In this document: positions 12,201-23,171 of the stretch, one piece after another | How positions within the stretch are numbered: position 1 is the stretch's first letter | Layout of the letters: every line of letters starts with the position of its first letter | Assembly: GCA_022925895.1 (NCBI GenBank) | Contig: JAKSYS010000444.1 | Span: 1 to 52,175 of the forward strand | DNA length: 52,175 nucleotides | Source: Fragilaria crotonensis | Taxonomy: Eukaryota; Bacillariophyta; Fragilariophyceae; Fragilariales; Fragilariaceae | Reading direction: 5' to 3' | The notes under the pieces: model-generated | What the model saw: only the letters and a program-made list of their open reading frames with translations | Databases searched by the model: none | What the model was told of the DNA's origin: nothing | Translations under genes and position numbers: made by a program

Positions 12201-13172
12201 CGACGACGCGTCCTCTGTTGCCTTCGAAGCGCGGGTGGCTCTCGAGATGAGGACGGGCGAAACGAGACACTACCAGCTCCCGCTGCGTACGACGATGATC
12301 CCTTCAAGTCGCTGTCCATATCTCCGGAGGAAGTCCTTGCGGCTTTAATGAGAGGCGGTGCCGCCCGGAAGGCACAAAGGGCTTCTCCTGTTGCGTCAGA
12401 GCTGAAGAGTGAGTCGTCCCAACCATTTCTTTCGTCCTTGCCGGCTTCGAAGGCGGCGAAAACTCGGACTAAAGAAGCGACGAGAACAGCTCGAACTTGT
12501 GTCGCTGTCGTCGACGATGAACCACCGAGCAAGTCAGGAAAGTCAAGCGCGATGTCTTCCAATAGTTCTTCGGCTCGATCTCCTAAGCTGGACCAGGCTG
12601 TCAATATCGATACGCGACGATCTAGATCGTTGAAACCCTGCAAGTCAAACCGCTCCTGCCGACGATCGACTGCGCTGTCATCCGACGATGACAGCATCAA
12701 ATTCACCAAGCCCACGTTTCGAAAGGCGCCATCTAGAAGATCAATTTCTCAACCGAGCATTCGCGCGAGAAACTCCAATGCACTTTCAACTGCCTCATCT
12801 GCTGCCAACGAGAAGAGACAATCAAGCACCTCGTCCCTGAAAGCCCAACTTAATGGACAGTCGACGCTTATGTCCGTGTCTGCCAGCGCGATAACCAACA
12901 CAGGAGAACGTTTGCGAATTGGTGGTTCACAAGTCGACAAGAATTCCGCCACCCCATCAAGGGCTGGAAATAGTAGTGGTGATGTGCAGGAGCCGCAAAT
13001 CAAGCATAGGATGAAATCTTCCAAGATCGTCGACGCTGATGTTAACGTCGGAAAGAGCAAGACCAAAAGCGCCGCGGGCCCCCCAGATCGGGATCGTAAA
13101 CCGTCCCACCGAAGGGAACGATCAATCAGAAGTTCCCGTTCGCCGTCGCGTAACACCGGCGGCAAGTCTTAA
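9212..13172 (+). CDS. Long Ser/Arg-rich protein of unknown function, split over three frames
   Basis: I recognise no domain. Three consecutive frames, 9212-11173, 11200-12348 and 12348-13172, share a Ser-, Lys/Arg- and Asp/Glu-rich composition and probably encode one protein of ~1,320 residues. At both junctions the downstream frame is open well upstream of its listed start, and each step equals one lost base. The frame leading into the third segment is open from about 12220 and contains a natural-looking SPEEVLAALMRGG stretch. Just before the first junction, a 27-bp word (coding STSKHLRLS) is directly duplicated near 11090-11145. The last third has SR-type clusters (RERSIRSSRSPSR) as in nuclear, RNA-linked or phosphorylated disordered proteins; nuclear location is a guess. 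The start is the ATG at 9212, just outside the MULE. Introns instead of errors are possible, but I see no good splice sites. Confidence 0.6.
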
Positions 13173-13178
13173 AAAAAA

Positions 13179-13418
13179 GATCTGGATGTGGAAAGGTATC
13201 ACAAAATGCTGTCTATGTGTTGGGAAATTCGTCGAGCTCTAGGTTCGTGTCGGCATATTACACCATACGCTGATTATAATGTTATGTGGTTGAAAAACAT
13301 TGGCAAACCAAAGACAACAAACGTCTCATTCGACGTAAAAGCACGGAGAGAGAAAAAATCAGAACAACGTCTCGCTCAACATTTTAAAATTCTGAAATAT
13401 TCGACCCTTTACTATTGA
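13179..13418 (+). CDS. Possible C-terminal end of the preceding gene
   Basis: Right after the stop at 13170-13172 the same frame is open for about 80 codons to 13418. It starts at an A8 run and reads KKDLDVERYHKML..., a non-repetitive Lys/Arg-rich sequence that looks coding. It may be the true C-terminus of the 9212 gene, cut off by an apparent in-frame TAA next to the A8 homopolymer, or a separate small relic. No domain is recognised. Confidence 0.35.
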   Translation, partial: DLDVERYHKMLSMCWEIRRALGSCRHITPYADYNVMWLKNIGKPKTTNVSFDVKARREKKSEQRLAQHFKILKYSTLYY

Positions 13419-13442
13419 GCACCCCTGGCTATGTAGTATCGT

Positions 13443-16132
13443 CTAGGCTGCAATAATTGATGACAGCATGCTGAGGAGCGCGTCATCGTCAAGGTCGAAC
13501 TCACTCTCCAAATCGAGAAGTGCCCTATCGAGGTCATTACCGTCCATCATCGCATCAGTTTCACGAGCATATTCAGATTCCTTCATGCTCTTCGCTTTCT
13601 TAGCTCGCTCAGCGGCGACACATGGACTGCACGCCATCAAGACGAACCCTTGACATCCGCGACAACCACACATCAAAGTCTCGCCCAGATCCACAAACGG
13701 TTTTCCTTCCTGTGGACCGCGCATGCTGGGTCGTGGGATTGCGTGGCATCGAAGCCTCACCGGCAGTTTTCTCCGATGAATGTTGAGTAGCTTACGAACC
13801 GACAAGAATGTATCCAAAATCTCCTCGAACACAGCCGCTTCCATTTCCCTAGACGATCCATTGCTGGCGGAGGCATCCATAGCATGCATTCCATTCATCA
13901 GGTGACACAAGAGGATCGCTGAATTACTCACCATGTGGTAAGTTGGCCCACCGTGGTGAAGCAGCAGTGGATTCTCAATCGCGGTGTTGCAAACACTGAG
14001 TAGAGCTTGGACTTGGCCATCAGTAAATCCGCCAGAACCATCTTCATCGCCTTCGTCCAAGAAAGCGTCGATTGCGGAAATAATCATGTGGTGACCCTGA
14101 TTGTGCTGTGTTGTCGTCGCCGTCCTCGCTTCGTGCTGTTGGAGGAGGGTATAAGCAGACAAAACCATGTTGCGACTACAAAGCTCGTTCTCGTGAGCCA
14201 ACACCGCGGTGCTCGTTGGCGTCACTAATACCAACTGGTTCTCTGCAGCGTCCTCAGGATTCGCAGCTTGCGCAATCATCGAGAAGCGATTATTGGCTTG
14301 GTCACAGCAAGAACGAATCGCGCAAGCAACAGCATCTAGGGAACGAGCATTCAGCGGGGCCTCGTTGTTGAGGTAGACAGGAGGCGCACCCTGGATCCAC
14401 ATCTGATTCTTGGGGTCCGACGCGATCGCTGAGGCACCGCAACATAGCCCGTATTCGATCTCTGTCTGGCTTTTCCCTTGTTGTGGGTTTTGGCACGGAA
14501 TCCTGGGGATGGAATCATCAATGTTTGGTAGCTTATTCTCGTCGGCATTATACATCATGTATGCCCACGCATCCAAGTAAGCAATTGCCGCCAGCAGAAG
14601 TTCCAACCCCTTTTCATTCTAGAGAGTCGAACAACATTTAGAAAATGGTTCACTACCCGTCTGAGGAGAAAATGAACTTACCTCCAACTTTGAAAGGTGC
14701 AACATCGAGGCACGGCGATACTTGAAATATCTCATCATGTCACCTCTGAAAGCGCGGAATACACCGAGCAAGAAATACGCACGAGCAACCTCAAAGGCGT
14801 ACTCTGGCTTCACGGGATCTTTCATGCATTCCCGAAGACTGTGGACAGTGGCATTGCAAAGCTCCATGGCCAAGGCTATCTCATTGTGAACAACTGCACC
14901 CAGAGCGATTTCAGCAAAACGAGCAGCGTTTAAAGCGTGCTCATGTGACCCTGGCAGAAGACTAACAGAAAAATTGTGGCGCGCACAATATTCCTCATCG
15001 GAGGGGATGGGGGGAAGAACGTAAAGTTCGTCAACGCTGAGGCGGTAGAAGGCACGCAGTCTGTTGCCATCGACGCTGTCACTACCAAGGAGACGCAAAT
15101 GGGCAGCGACAGTGTCGGGAGAATTGGCGTATTCTCCGTCAACATCCTCTGTCTTGATGCGTCGGGCACGGCCCTGCGATACGTTCATATCGCTCTCGAT
15201 CGTAACACCGGGCATCGCACCGGATCCAAGTTGGTGCAAGTAATTGCGTTGCTGAAGCTGCGATGCCCCTCCTGCATCCATCAAACCACCAGCGGACGTT
15301 ACCATCATAGAATTATCGGCAGCGCCAAAGACGCTCGAAATCCCGCTCAAACCTTGCTGTTGCAGCAAGACCTGTCTCATAGCGAATTCATCGTATCCAC
15401 CTCCGCCTGAAAGAACCTGCTGCTGCATCGTGCTCGAGCCTGAACCCATTCCCGTGGTGTTCGTGTTCGCGCTTTCTTGCATGCCATCGATTATCCTCCG
15501 CGTTAGGCCCGTGCGCCCAGGAACTGGTCCTCGTTTCTTTGCAGGGGAAAACACGCATTCCATTTCATTTGGGTCTACTCCATCGAGACTATGGATAAAA
15601 GTGGAGCACAAATTTGAGATTCATCACATCATTGTCATACACCCGGAGTATTCAATACACTGCAGATGAATTACTCGAGTAGTACGAGTATACCTGGTGC
15701 TGTACCACTACTACAGTAAAGTACAACCGACGAAAAACAGAAGATATTCCAACAAGCACAGGACTCAGAAGTACTAGAATGCCGGAGTACCGTGGTACTC
15801 AAGCAACGCAATACTGTACATCAACGACGAAAACACAGTGCAAAACAACCCCCTGATCAGCGAAATGCAGAAGACCTATAGACCAACATGTCGCTCCTTG
15901 CACATTGCGTAGTTCGACTGGAACAGGAGCACTTGTTGATCGACGAACGTGCAGTCTTGCCTTACCTTGAAAGCTTGTGTGCCTTCATGTATCTGGCGCA
16001 GCAATTCGAACACGGCCGCTGTCCGTCGCAGCGCGTCTTTCTCGCGCGACAGCGATCGCAAGATGCGCATAAAAGCCCGGCAGAGTCGTCCTCCTTGCTC
16101 TTCTGATCGTCAACCTCAGATTCGCGCTTCAT
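13443..16132 (-). CDS. Fungal-type Zn(II)2Cys6 transcription factor, three exons
   Basis: Likely sequence-specific DNA-binding regulator in the nucleus. Exons are 16132-15966, 15588-14682 and 14618-13443. The introns are 15965-15589 (GTAAGG...ATAG, 377 nt) and 14681-14619 (GTAAGT...CTAG, 63 nt). Phases match at both joins, giving 749 residues without a stop. The binuclear zinc cluster spans the first intron: exon 1 ends with CDRCRARKTRCDGQRPCSNC and exon 2 supplies the last cysteine in ECVFSPAKKRG, so the pattern CX2CX6CX6CX2C...C is complete, followed by a basic linker. Residues ~60-190 are Gln/Gly/Ser-rich. A helical central part follows, then a Cys-rich CGCRGCQG...CSPC near the C-terminus and an acidic Asp/Leu-rich tail that could activate transcription. 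The target is unknown. The gene is convergent with the Ser/Arg-rich gene and free of frame breaks. Confidence 0.85.
15966..16132 (-). CDS. First exon of the Zn2Cys6 factor
   Basis: This is a 167-nt exon coding 55 residues plus two bases. ATG is at 16132-16130 and the donor GT at 15965-15964. Five of the six zinc-cluster cysteines are here. An overlapping minus-strand frame in the same place (16070-15876) is a shadow. Joining to 15588 makes Ser from AG+T and keeps the frame; the alternative acceptor eight bases further on does not. Confidence 0.82.
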
Positions 16133-16139
16133 GACGAGT

Positions 16140-16573
16140 TAGTCTCCTTTCGGAAGAATTTCGATGCGCTGCAATTGTATGTATCTTTGTAACAGAGAGA
16201 CAAAGACGGATGACCCCAACTGTGCAGTTTTGGTTTTTTTCATTCACATCGAGAGTTCCATTTGAAGACCTCGCAAGTGCGGCCAGTGGCCACTCTACAG
16301 CCAGTTACAAGTACTCCGTACTCCAGTGCTATGGGCTCTCTCGTTAAAGCGAGCCAAATCGTGAGTGGACTGACGCTAAAGGGGATTATGTTATTTTCGG
16401 AGTACAGTACGAGTTCTACGGCCGACTTTATGTGATAAGACTGCACAGGGCATAGGGACATGTCGTCATGTCCTGAAACGGTATTACGTTTGGGAGTACG
16501 TACGAGGTGTGTACCATACACCATATATTCATATATGAATATTTGCATACTACTCTGAGAACACACTTCCGGT
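16140..16573. other. Spacer upstream of the Zn2Cys6 gene
   Basis: No gene is seen. The stretch holds GTAC-type palindromic words (for example 16310-16320, 16398-16412 and 16495-16510) and would contain the factor's promoter. No specific element can be assigned. Confidence 0.4.
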
Positions 16574-17886
16574 ACAAAAGTACGGAAATTCCACCGAAGT
16601 GGTATTATGTAGGGAGTGTAACGGGGTCCCCGTATAATTTTACTGTACTCTAATTTTGGGGTGGGTATTATTTAGGTAATTTTGTTGCACAAGTGGCGCT
16701 GAGAGTGGATTTTTCCTTCGTAGAGCCTCCTATTAAAAATCCACTATTCCACTTGTACTGGATCTCAACATCCTACGCGCATTTTGTTCACAGTACTCCG
16801 ATCATAAAGGATTATATTGGTACCACTGTCATCATCTGCATCATCACCCTCATTGTCATAAGCGACTGATCTTGTTGAATACAACAACTACCCGGTTGGG
16901 ATGTTTTGGGATGCTGTTTAGTTTGATGGTGGCTGAGGTCATGATGAATTGCTGCCTTGGTTAGATGGAATCCGAGTTAAGATGTTGGTGGGCATCTATG
17001 TTGGTGCATGGGTTGCTTGAGGCAACTGCAGGCCTGTCAACAACATGTTTTGCGCTGTATACGGAGGCTTCATTGGAGAAGTCATGGATGTACGAGTACT
17101 GGTTTGTAAGAATGAAGTGGTTTTCATGCTGGTTGGTCCATTGGTTGCATTAGAAGCATTGAGCAAATTGTTGGCTGGCGGCATCAAAGTTGGTGCAACC
17201 AATCCGCCGCCCACAAACCAGCAGCTCACGTATGCAGTCTCAACAACATACCCAACAACAAGAAGCAAGTATTGATGGAGATGCCAGGTAAATGGTGGAC
17301 TTCTCTGTCAGAGCAACCGTGGGATTGCTGGCTGTTGTGATGGCAAATGCATCAGTAATTTGGAATTGGTTGTACTGCTGTTCTCCGGAAATTGTGTTGT
17401 TATGTTATCATTGCTGGGCATACTGTCAGGACTGCATAGGACTGGTTTACAGGCATGCTGGTTGGTGATGTTGTTGGAATGCCATCAAGGAGATGGGGCG
17501 TCATCACAAGCTGCAAACTTGAATTGCCATGGCTACCCTGCCTAAGGACTGCAATTGAGTGAAATGGCCACATCTAGAGATGTTTAGTTGCTACTTGTTG
17601 GGTTGTGGTGAGCAATCATCAAAGGTAAAGGTAAACTGCAATGTGAGCAAATTGATAACAACATCTATCCGGATAGTCAGCGTTCAGAGTCCGCCATAGA
17701 TTTCGTTTTATTCTTCACGTTAAAAATACTGTACTGGAGTATGTACTTAGAAGTCCGTAGCCGTAGCACAGTAGGCTATATACCGTACGACCTGTAATCG
17801 AGCAACACTTGAATGCACGACATCACGACCTCACGACCCCTTATCACGTGGTGGTACTGAGAGTGGAATTAAAAAGGACTACTATC
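16574..17886. repeat. Tandem 1.3-kb unit, copy A
   Basis: Copy A (1,313 bp) is directly followed by copy B (17887-19206, 1,320 bp). The seven-base length difference is fully explained by five small indels: four homopolymer steps and one 3-base insertion. I noticed no substitution. No recognised protein is encoded; the open frames in both copies (62, 76 and 90 residues) are identical and low-complexity. An inverted repeat AGTGGATTTTT / AAAAATCCACT lies near 16705-16747. Confidence 0.9.
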
Positions 17887-19206
17887 ACAAAAGTACGGAA
17901 ATTCCACCGAAGTGGTATTATGTAGGGGAGTGTAACGGGGGTCCCCGTATAATTTTACTGTACTCTAATTTTGGGGTGGGTATTATTTAGGTAATTTTGT
18001 TGCACAAGTGGCGCTGAGAGTGGATTTTTCCTTCGTAGAGCCTCCTATTAAAAATCCACTATTCCACTTGTACTGGATCTCAACATCCTACGCGCATTTT
18101 GTTCACAGTACTCCGATCATAAAGGATTATATTGGTACCACTGTCATCATCTGCATCATCACCCTCATTGTCATAAGCGACTGATCTTGTTGAATACAAC
18201 AACTACCCGGTTGGGATGTTTTTGGGATGCTGTTTAGTTTGATGGTGGCTGAGGTCATGATGAATTGCTGCCTTGGTTAGATGGAATCCGAGTTAAGATG
18301 TTGGTGGGCATCTATGTTGGTGCATGGGTTGCTTGAGGCAACTGCAGGCCTGTCAACAACATGTTTTGCGCTGTATACGGAGGCTTCATTGGAGAAGTCA
18401 TGGATGTACGAGTACTGGTTTGTAAGAATGAAGTGGTTTTCATGCTGGTTGGTCCATTGGTTGCATTAGAAGCATTGAGCAAATTGTTGGCTGGCGGCAT
18501 CAAAGTTGGTGCAACCAATCCGCCGCCCACAAACCAGCAGCTCACGTATGCAGTCTCAACAACATACCCAACAACAAGAAGCAAGTATTGATGGAGATGC
18601 CAGGTAAATGGTGGACTTCTCTGTCAGAGCAACCGTGGGATTGCTGGCTGTTGTGATGGCAAATGCATCAGTAATTTGGAATTGGTTGTACTGCTGTTCT
18701 CCGGAAATTGTGTTGTTATGTTATCATTGCTGGGCATACTGTCAGGACTGCATAGGACTGGTTTACAGGCATGCTGGTTGGTGATGTTGTTGGAATGCCA
18801 TCAAGGAGATGGGGCGTCATCACAAGCTGCAAACTTGGAATTGCCATGGCTACCCTGCCTAAGGACTGCAATTGAGTGAAATGGCCACATCTAGAGATGT
18901 TTAGTTGCTACTTGTTGGGTTGCTGTGGTGAGCAATCATCAAAGGTAAAGGTAAACTGCAATGTGAGCAAATTGATAACAACATCTATCCGGATAGTCAG
19001 CGTTCAGAGTCCGCCATAGATTTCGTTTTATTCTTCACGTTAAAAATACTGTACTGGAGTATGTACTTAGAAGTCCGTAGCCGTAGCACAGTAGGCTATA
19101 TACCGTACGACCTGTAATCGAGCAACACTTGAATGCACGACATCACGACCTCACGACCCCTTATCACGTGGTGGTACTGAGAGTGGAATTAAAAAGGACT
19201 ACTATC
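17887..19206. repeat. Tandem 1.3-kb unit, copy B
   Basis: This is the second copy, in the same orientation. Junction sequence is ACTACTATC/ACAAAAGTACGG between the copies and ACTACTATC/ACAGTACT after copy B, so ACA microhomology lies at the edges. Relative to copy A it has one more G in two G runs near 17925-17941, one more T near 18218-18226, one more G near 18835, and GCT near 18920. Confidence 0.9.
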
Positions 19207-19862
19207 ACAGTACTATAGTAGGAGAGATCCTATATGACATACGCTTATACATTATACACCATACACACTACGGATGTGTCCAGTTTTGGTGAACCTTTTC
19301 ACTACAGTGCAGGACACTTATAAACGACACAAATTTGTTAAGAAACATCTTCCCTACCCTGGATGAAGATAAAAATATTAATCCGACAATGTGCTTCTTG
19401 ATCAGATTGTTGAGTGTTTCCTCGGATTACTTTTTTTTATTTTTGAGAATTGAAAGTTTTATTAAGCTCCGAAGGTGCAACATTTTTTCGCAATGGTCAC
19501 TTTTTATTACATTTCTGGACGATTCAGAGAAATCTAAAATTTGGATCAAGAATTTGAAACACATTTTTTTCGAAAATACTGAAGCCTACAAATCACCCAA
19601 ACTCGATCATTGTGTAGGTTCTACAGAGGCCTCAGTATAATACTACTGGAAGACCTACTGTATCGTACAGTACTAGTACGCACTGCAACCACTTTCTAGA
19701 TCACTACCGTAGTATAATCGTACTGGAATGGTGAAGACGGGGTAACAGGTTATGAGCTCAAACGTGAGTGTAGTACAACAATTGCTGTACAGTACTACAG
19801 TGCACACTAGTTGAGAATTTGAAACAAAAATAATAATTAAGCATTATTTATCTTTGTTTTGT

Positions 19863-19912
19863 ACGAGTCCGGACTGGAGGGTACGCGGTTTCCTACGGCA
19901 GTCCGGACTCGT
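19863..19912. repeat. 13-bp inverted repeat with AGTCCGGACT core
   Basis: Arms ACGAGTCCGGACT (19863-19875) and AGTCCGGACTCGT (19900-19912) are perfect and enclose 24 bases. The palindrome AGTCCGGACT recurs at 30531-30540 and 30542-30551, and GTCCGGACT again near 48166. The rest of 19207-19977 holds GTAC-type words and no gene. Confidence 0.75.
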
Positions 19913-20026
19913 CCAGATTCTGCAAGATAACTCCTCTGCGACTCTTCTTATGTTCGTCGGTCCTGTACTGGTATCATACCGCTGTTCGCCTAGTGTCTAG
20001 CCTCCCGGAGCGATGGGGTTAATTAA

Positions 20027-22769
20027 CCCCATCAAATGCCTTAATTAACCCCATCCATTTTTTTCGAGTATGCGTGGGCAAAATACTGAGCCCTACTCAA
20101 AAATGGAGTTGACCATGACGGTCAATACGATGATGTTCACGCCAATGAAAGATGAATGTAACATTGACACTATGCTTAAAAGTCATCAAGGTGTGCATGG
20201 TTACGAGCAATGTGGTCCAAAAAGCACCGTTTTCCATTTTTCGTCGCACAAAGGAATACCACTTTTTCATTATCATTGCAGTCGCTACATTGCCAAGTCG
20301 TCTTCTTTTGGCACTCTTTACATCGACCTTGGTACCTAAAGCTTGTCTTCTCACCATGAGCATTCTTGAGTCTCTTAACAGGAGTTAAATGGGTGAGGAC
20401 ACCCGCGCGTGCACATCCATTTTCCACGGCCCTGATGCATGCCTCTTGATATGACGTCCCATTCGGTGATGACCTCGGTCGTCGGGTTCCTTGTCCCCGA
20501 GAGTCGTAGCTATTGTCAATCAATTCCTCTGCAAGGATTGAGTAAAATTCCTTTTGTAGACACTTCCTTTGGTTTCCTGCTGGCGCATTCTTGAAAGCAT
20601 TGTAGACCAGCCATGTATCGACAACAATCATGGCAAAGATAGATAGATTCACCCGAACGGACCAATCTTTCGTTTCAATCTTCTTCTCGATTCGGAGATC
20701 ATCTTGACGATATCGATTCTGCCTGTCGATAGCACCACAAGTTGTATAATAAAGTTCGGCAATTTGAGGTTGCTTAATTGTCATCGTGATCTTCTCCGGA
20801 GGTGCGTTCGGATCTTGGCTCACTTGCCGCCAGCGGCAGCGAGTATAAGGTGTTCCCTCCGATAGTGACCCTGTCGTCGCAATGAAGTACCTGCGTTCCC
20901 GATCCATCCACACAAACGCAGCCATAGCAGGATCCAACTCGTCCGCAGGATCCGAAGCGAGAGCGAGGAAATCACCACGTTGATGGAGTTCGACACTCGT
21001 GAGGTACGTTTTCGGAAAACCCTTTGTGGCTGTCTTGACAACGCCAATGAAACGAAGGCCATTCCGATAAAGCTCTTTCGCAGCACCGACCGAAGCAAAG
21101 TAAGAGTCTGCGCAAACAATTCGATTAGAACCAAACCAAGGTGATACGACACTTTTCAAAACTTGTGTACCGTGCAACAGACTTGATTCATTTGGTTCAT
21201 CATTGTTGTTGTCATCCTCACCGACGAGGTCAATTCCCTTGACCAACTTCAAACGCAGCATGACTCCGCTGCGACCACATGCAGCGTTCTGGATTTCGCA
21301 GCCGTTCTCGGGCTTGCGATCGATTGCAACGTATTGTGGGAGGCCTTGGTTGATCCAATGGCCTCCCTGCCCATACCAACGACTCATGGACTCATCGACA
21401 CATATAGTGTCGGACGGAGAAAAGAAATTCGCTCTGTGATCATTGAAGTTGGCAACGAAGTCGTCCACCAACTTCCATCTGTACTGTTCTGTGGATTCGT
21501 TGTCAGCTCGTTGAGGAGGTTGCTTGCTCCACCTAACCGCGCGAAATAGAACATCGAATCTATGCTTGGACATTCCGGTGAGACCGAAGTGAGGTGCAGG
21601 TCGATACTTCATTGGTGCCACAGAACTCCACAAACTCGCCCTGGAAGTAAATTCAAATGACGTCGTTAGTATCAGGATTCCAAAGAATTTAAGCATTTCC
21701 GAGCTGTTCGTTGTATTCAGTCCCCACTTCGACAGTTCAGCGTTAGTCAAATCGACCATAGTGATGAGCTGCTTTGGAGGGAACATGAGAAGGAAAAAAT
21801 CGAGCGCACTCATACCGTTTATCGCTGCCGAGTTTGTTGCTCCTGGAAACATGACCTCTCCAATAACATTCCTCACACTCCACTGACGAGGTGGTACAAC
21901 TCCATTCAATGGCAGTTCAGTGCTAGATGCCCTACGCCATTCAACATAGTGAACAATTGCAACAGGTCTCCGGCGGTCTTCTTGATCTGCTTGTGCTCGC
22001 GGCGCTGCAATTGTTGCTGTGGTATCAGCAGTAGTAGCTCCTCCTACCCTCTCAGACATCTCATCCGGCTCCTCATCTGAAGAACTCTGAAGTACATCAC
22101 GCATTTCTTGAGTGCTCACTCCGGCATTTGAAGGTGCTCCGACCTCAATCGCTTCATCAGTAGGTTCGACGTTTCCAGTCCCGAGTGCAGTCACGGGTTC
22201 ATTGTTCTCATCTCTCGTTGACTCTGCCTCAGCCAACTTGACCCCTCTGGAATTCAATTGGCACCTCTTGATAGTCCCACCACCAAGCTCGTAATCTGCG
22301 GTGATTAGAGTCGCGGGCCGCTTGCCGTTGCGCGATGGAGCTGCATCAACTGAAACGACAGTCCCGTTAACGAACTTCGTTTTGGCGTTGGCTCCGTATC
22401 GCCGGTGGCACTCAGCCAGAGCTGTTACGTGGTGAGCTTTTGCCTGCACCCTTGCTCCAATCACATAACGAGGATCCTTTCTGGCCATTTTGAGCTCAGT
22501 TGCTGATGATCTGACGGAGGTGCAGCACTTCAAAGTTCATGGGCGAGCGACACCAAAAACGACTAAAATTTGTAGGTGAAAAATTATAGTGTCCGAATAT
22601 TTTTAATAACTCAACAACAACAATGATTGAGCATGCCCCTATTTACGGCATGCCATCTACATGTGTTACGAGGAGATAGGCCAATCTTGGAGCCCAACGG
22701 AGGTTGTCAGAGAATAGGAGAAGCATATCCGAGGTTGGCAAATACGGGGTTAATTAACCCCGTTTGGGG
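20027..22769 (-). mobile_element. piggyBac transposon
   Basis: The element carries a piggyBac transposase and ends in CCCC next to TTAA: TTAA at 20023-20026 then CCCC, and GGGG then TTAA at 22770-22773. That fits the TTAA-specific insertion of this superfamily. TTAATTAA is doubled at each end (20019-20026 and 20041-20048; 22750-22757 and 22770-22777), so the exact TTAA used is ambiguous by about 20 bp. Outside lie a 19-bp perfect inverted repeat (19990-20008 and 22783-22801) and a 16-bp direct repeat (19978-19993 and 22815-22830). Confidence 0.85.
20176..22488 (-). CDS. piggyBac transposase (DDE_Tnp_1_7 family)
   Basis: DDD transposase that excises the element and reinserts it at TTAA. The frame is open to 22533, but the ATG at 22488 (MARKDPRYV...) is the better start, giving 770 residues. 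An N-terminal globular part (~1-85) looks like a small beta-rich tudor/SH3-like module, a guess from its GARVQ...G.V pattern. A disordered acidic stretch follows. The catalytic aspartates are at 365 (CVDESMSRW), 461 (VCADSYF) and 588 (GAIDRQNRY), each in its usual motif. The C-terminus has a Cys/His-rich zinc domain (CKEC...CSDC...C...C...H), as in piggyBac proteins. There are no internal stops, so the protein may be active. The DESMSRWYG and DRQNRYR motifs make the family assignment firm. Confidence 0.93.
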   Translation of the reverse strand: MARKDPRYVIGARVQAKAHHVTALAECHRRYGANAKTKFVNGTVVSVDAAPSRNGKRPATLITADYELGGGTIKRCQLNSRGVKLAEAESTRDENNEPVTALGTGNVEPTDEAIEVGAPSNAGVSTQEMRDVLQSSSDEEPDEMSERVGGATTADTTATIAAPRAQADQEDRRRPVAIVHYVEWRRASSTELPLNGVVPPRQWSVRNVIGEVMFPGATNSAAINGMSALDFFLLMFPPKQLITMVDLTNAELSKWGLNTTNSSEMLKFFGILILTTSFEFTSRASLWSSVAPMKYRPAPHFGLTGMSKHRFDVLFRAVRWSKQPPQRADNESTEQYRWKLVDDFVANFNDHRANFFSPSDTICVDESMSRWYGQGGHWINQGLPQYVAIDRKPENGCEIQNAACGRSGVMLRLKLVKGIDLVGEDDNNNDEPNESSLLHGTQVLKSVVSPWFGSNRIVCADSYFASVGAAKELYRNGLRFIGVVKTATKGFPKTYLTSVELHQRGDFLALASDPADELDPAMAAFVWMDRERRYFIATTGSLSEGTPYTRCRWRQVSQDPNAPPEKITMTIKQPQIAELYYTTCGAIDRQNRYRQDDLRIEKKIETKDWSVRVNLSIFAMIVVDTWLVYNAFKNAPAGNQRKCLQKEFYSILAEELIDNSYDSRGQGTRRPRSSPNGTSYQEACIRAVENGCARAGVLTHLTPVKRLKNAHGEKTSFRYQGRCKECQKKTTWQCSDCNDNEKVVFLCATKNGKRCFLDHIARNHAHLDDF

Positions 22770-22801
22770 TTAATTAACCCCGCCGGGAGGCTAGACACTA
22801 G

Positions 22802-23170
22802 TACTAGTACTAGCACCGCTGTTCGCCTAGTAGTACTAGTGCTAGTTCTGTACCTGGTACAGTACTACCATTCTATGGTAAACGGTACAAGTAGTACTTG
22901 TACCACAGGTACTGCTATTGCTTAAGTAACAAGTAAAACGAGTACTACAGTACCGTTAGTTCCTTGATGTGCTTCGGTTCCAGTACATAGTCTGTAGCTT
23001 AAAATTTTCTTGAGTATGTACTCCAGGCTCCAGGCCTCCTAAGAATATGGATATCCAGAAAATAACAAAATAAGCTTAATTTACAGACACCAGCCCACTT
23101 ATTTTATGGATTTCCTTATTTTTAGCCCCCATGGGTCATTAAATGCTCTCTAGACTCTAGCTCCAGGGAC
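22802..23170. other. GTAC/CTAG-rich spacer
   Basis: No gene is seen. Words such as ACTAGTACTAGTACTAG (about 22797-22813) and GTACCTGGTACAGTAC (about 22851-22866) are dense. Confidence 0.5.
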
Positions 23171-23171
23171 A

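Larger units (their letters stand above)
19990..22801. repeat. 19-bp inverted repeat outside the piggyBac ends
   Basis: CTAGTGTCTAGCCTCCCGG at 19990-20008 and its exact reverse complement at 22783-22801 flank the element outside the TTAA sites. Removing the element and one TTAA would leave a nearly perfect palindrome of about 50 bp with TTAA near its centre. This may be a foldback target, or a longer terminal repeat of the element. Confidence 0.75.

Noticed and set aside
16574..19206. Two 1.3-kb copies as LTRs of a retrotransposon
   Set aside because: The copies abut directly, with no internal region, primer site or polyprotein between them.
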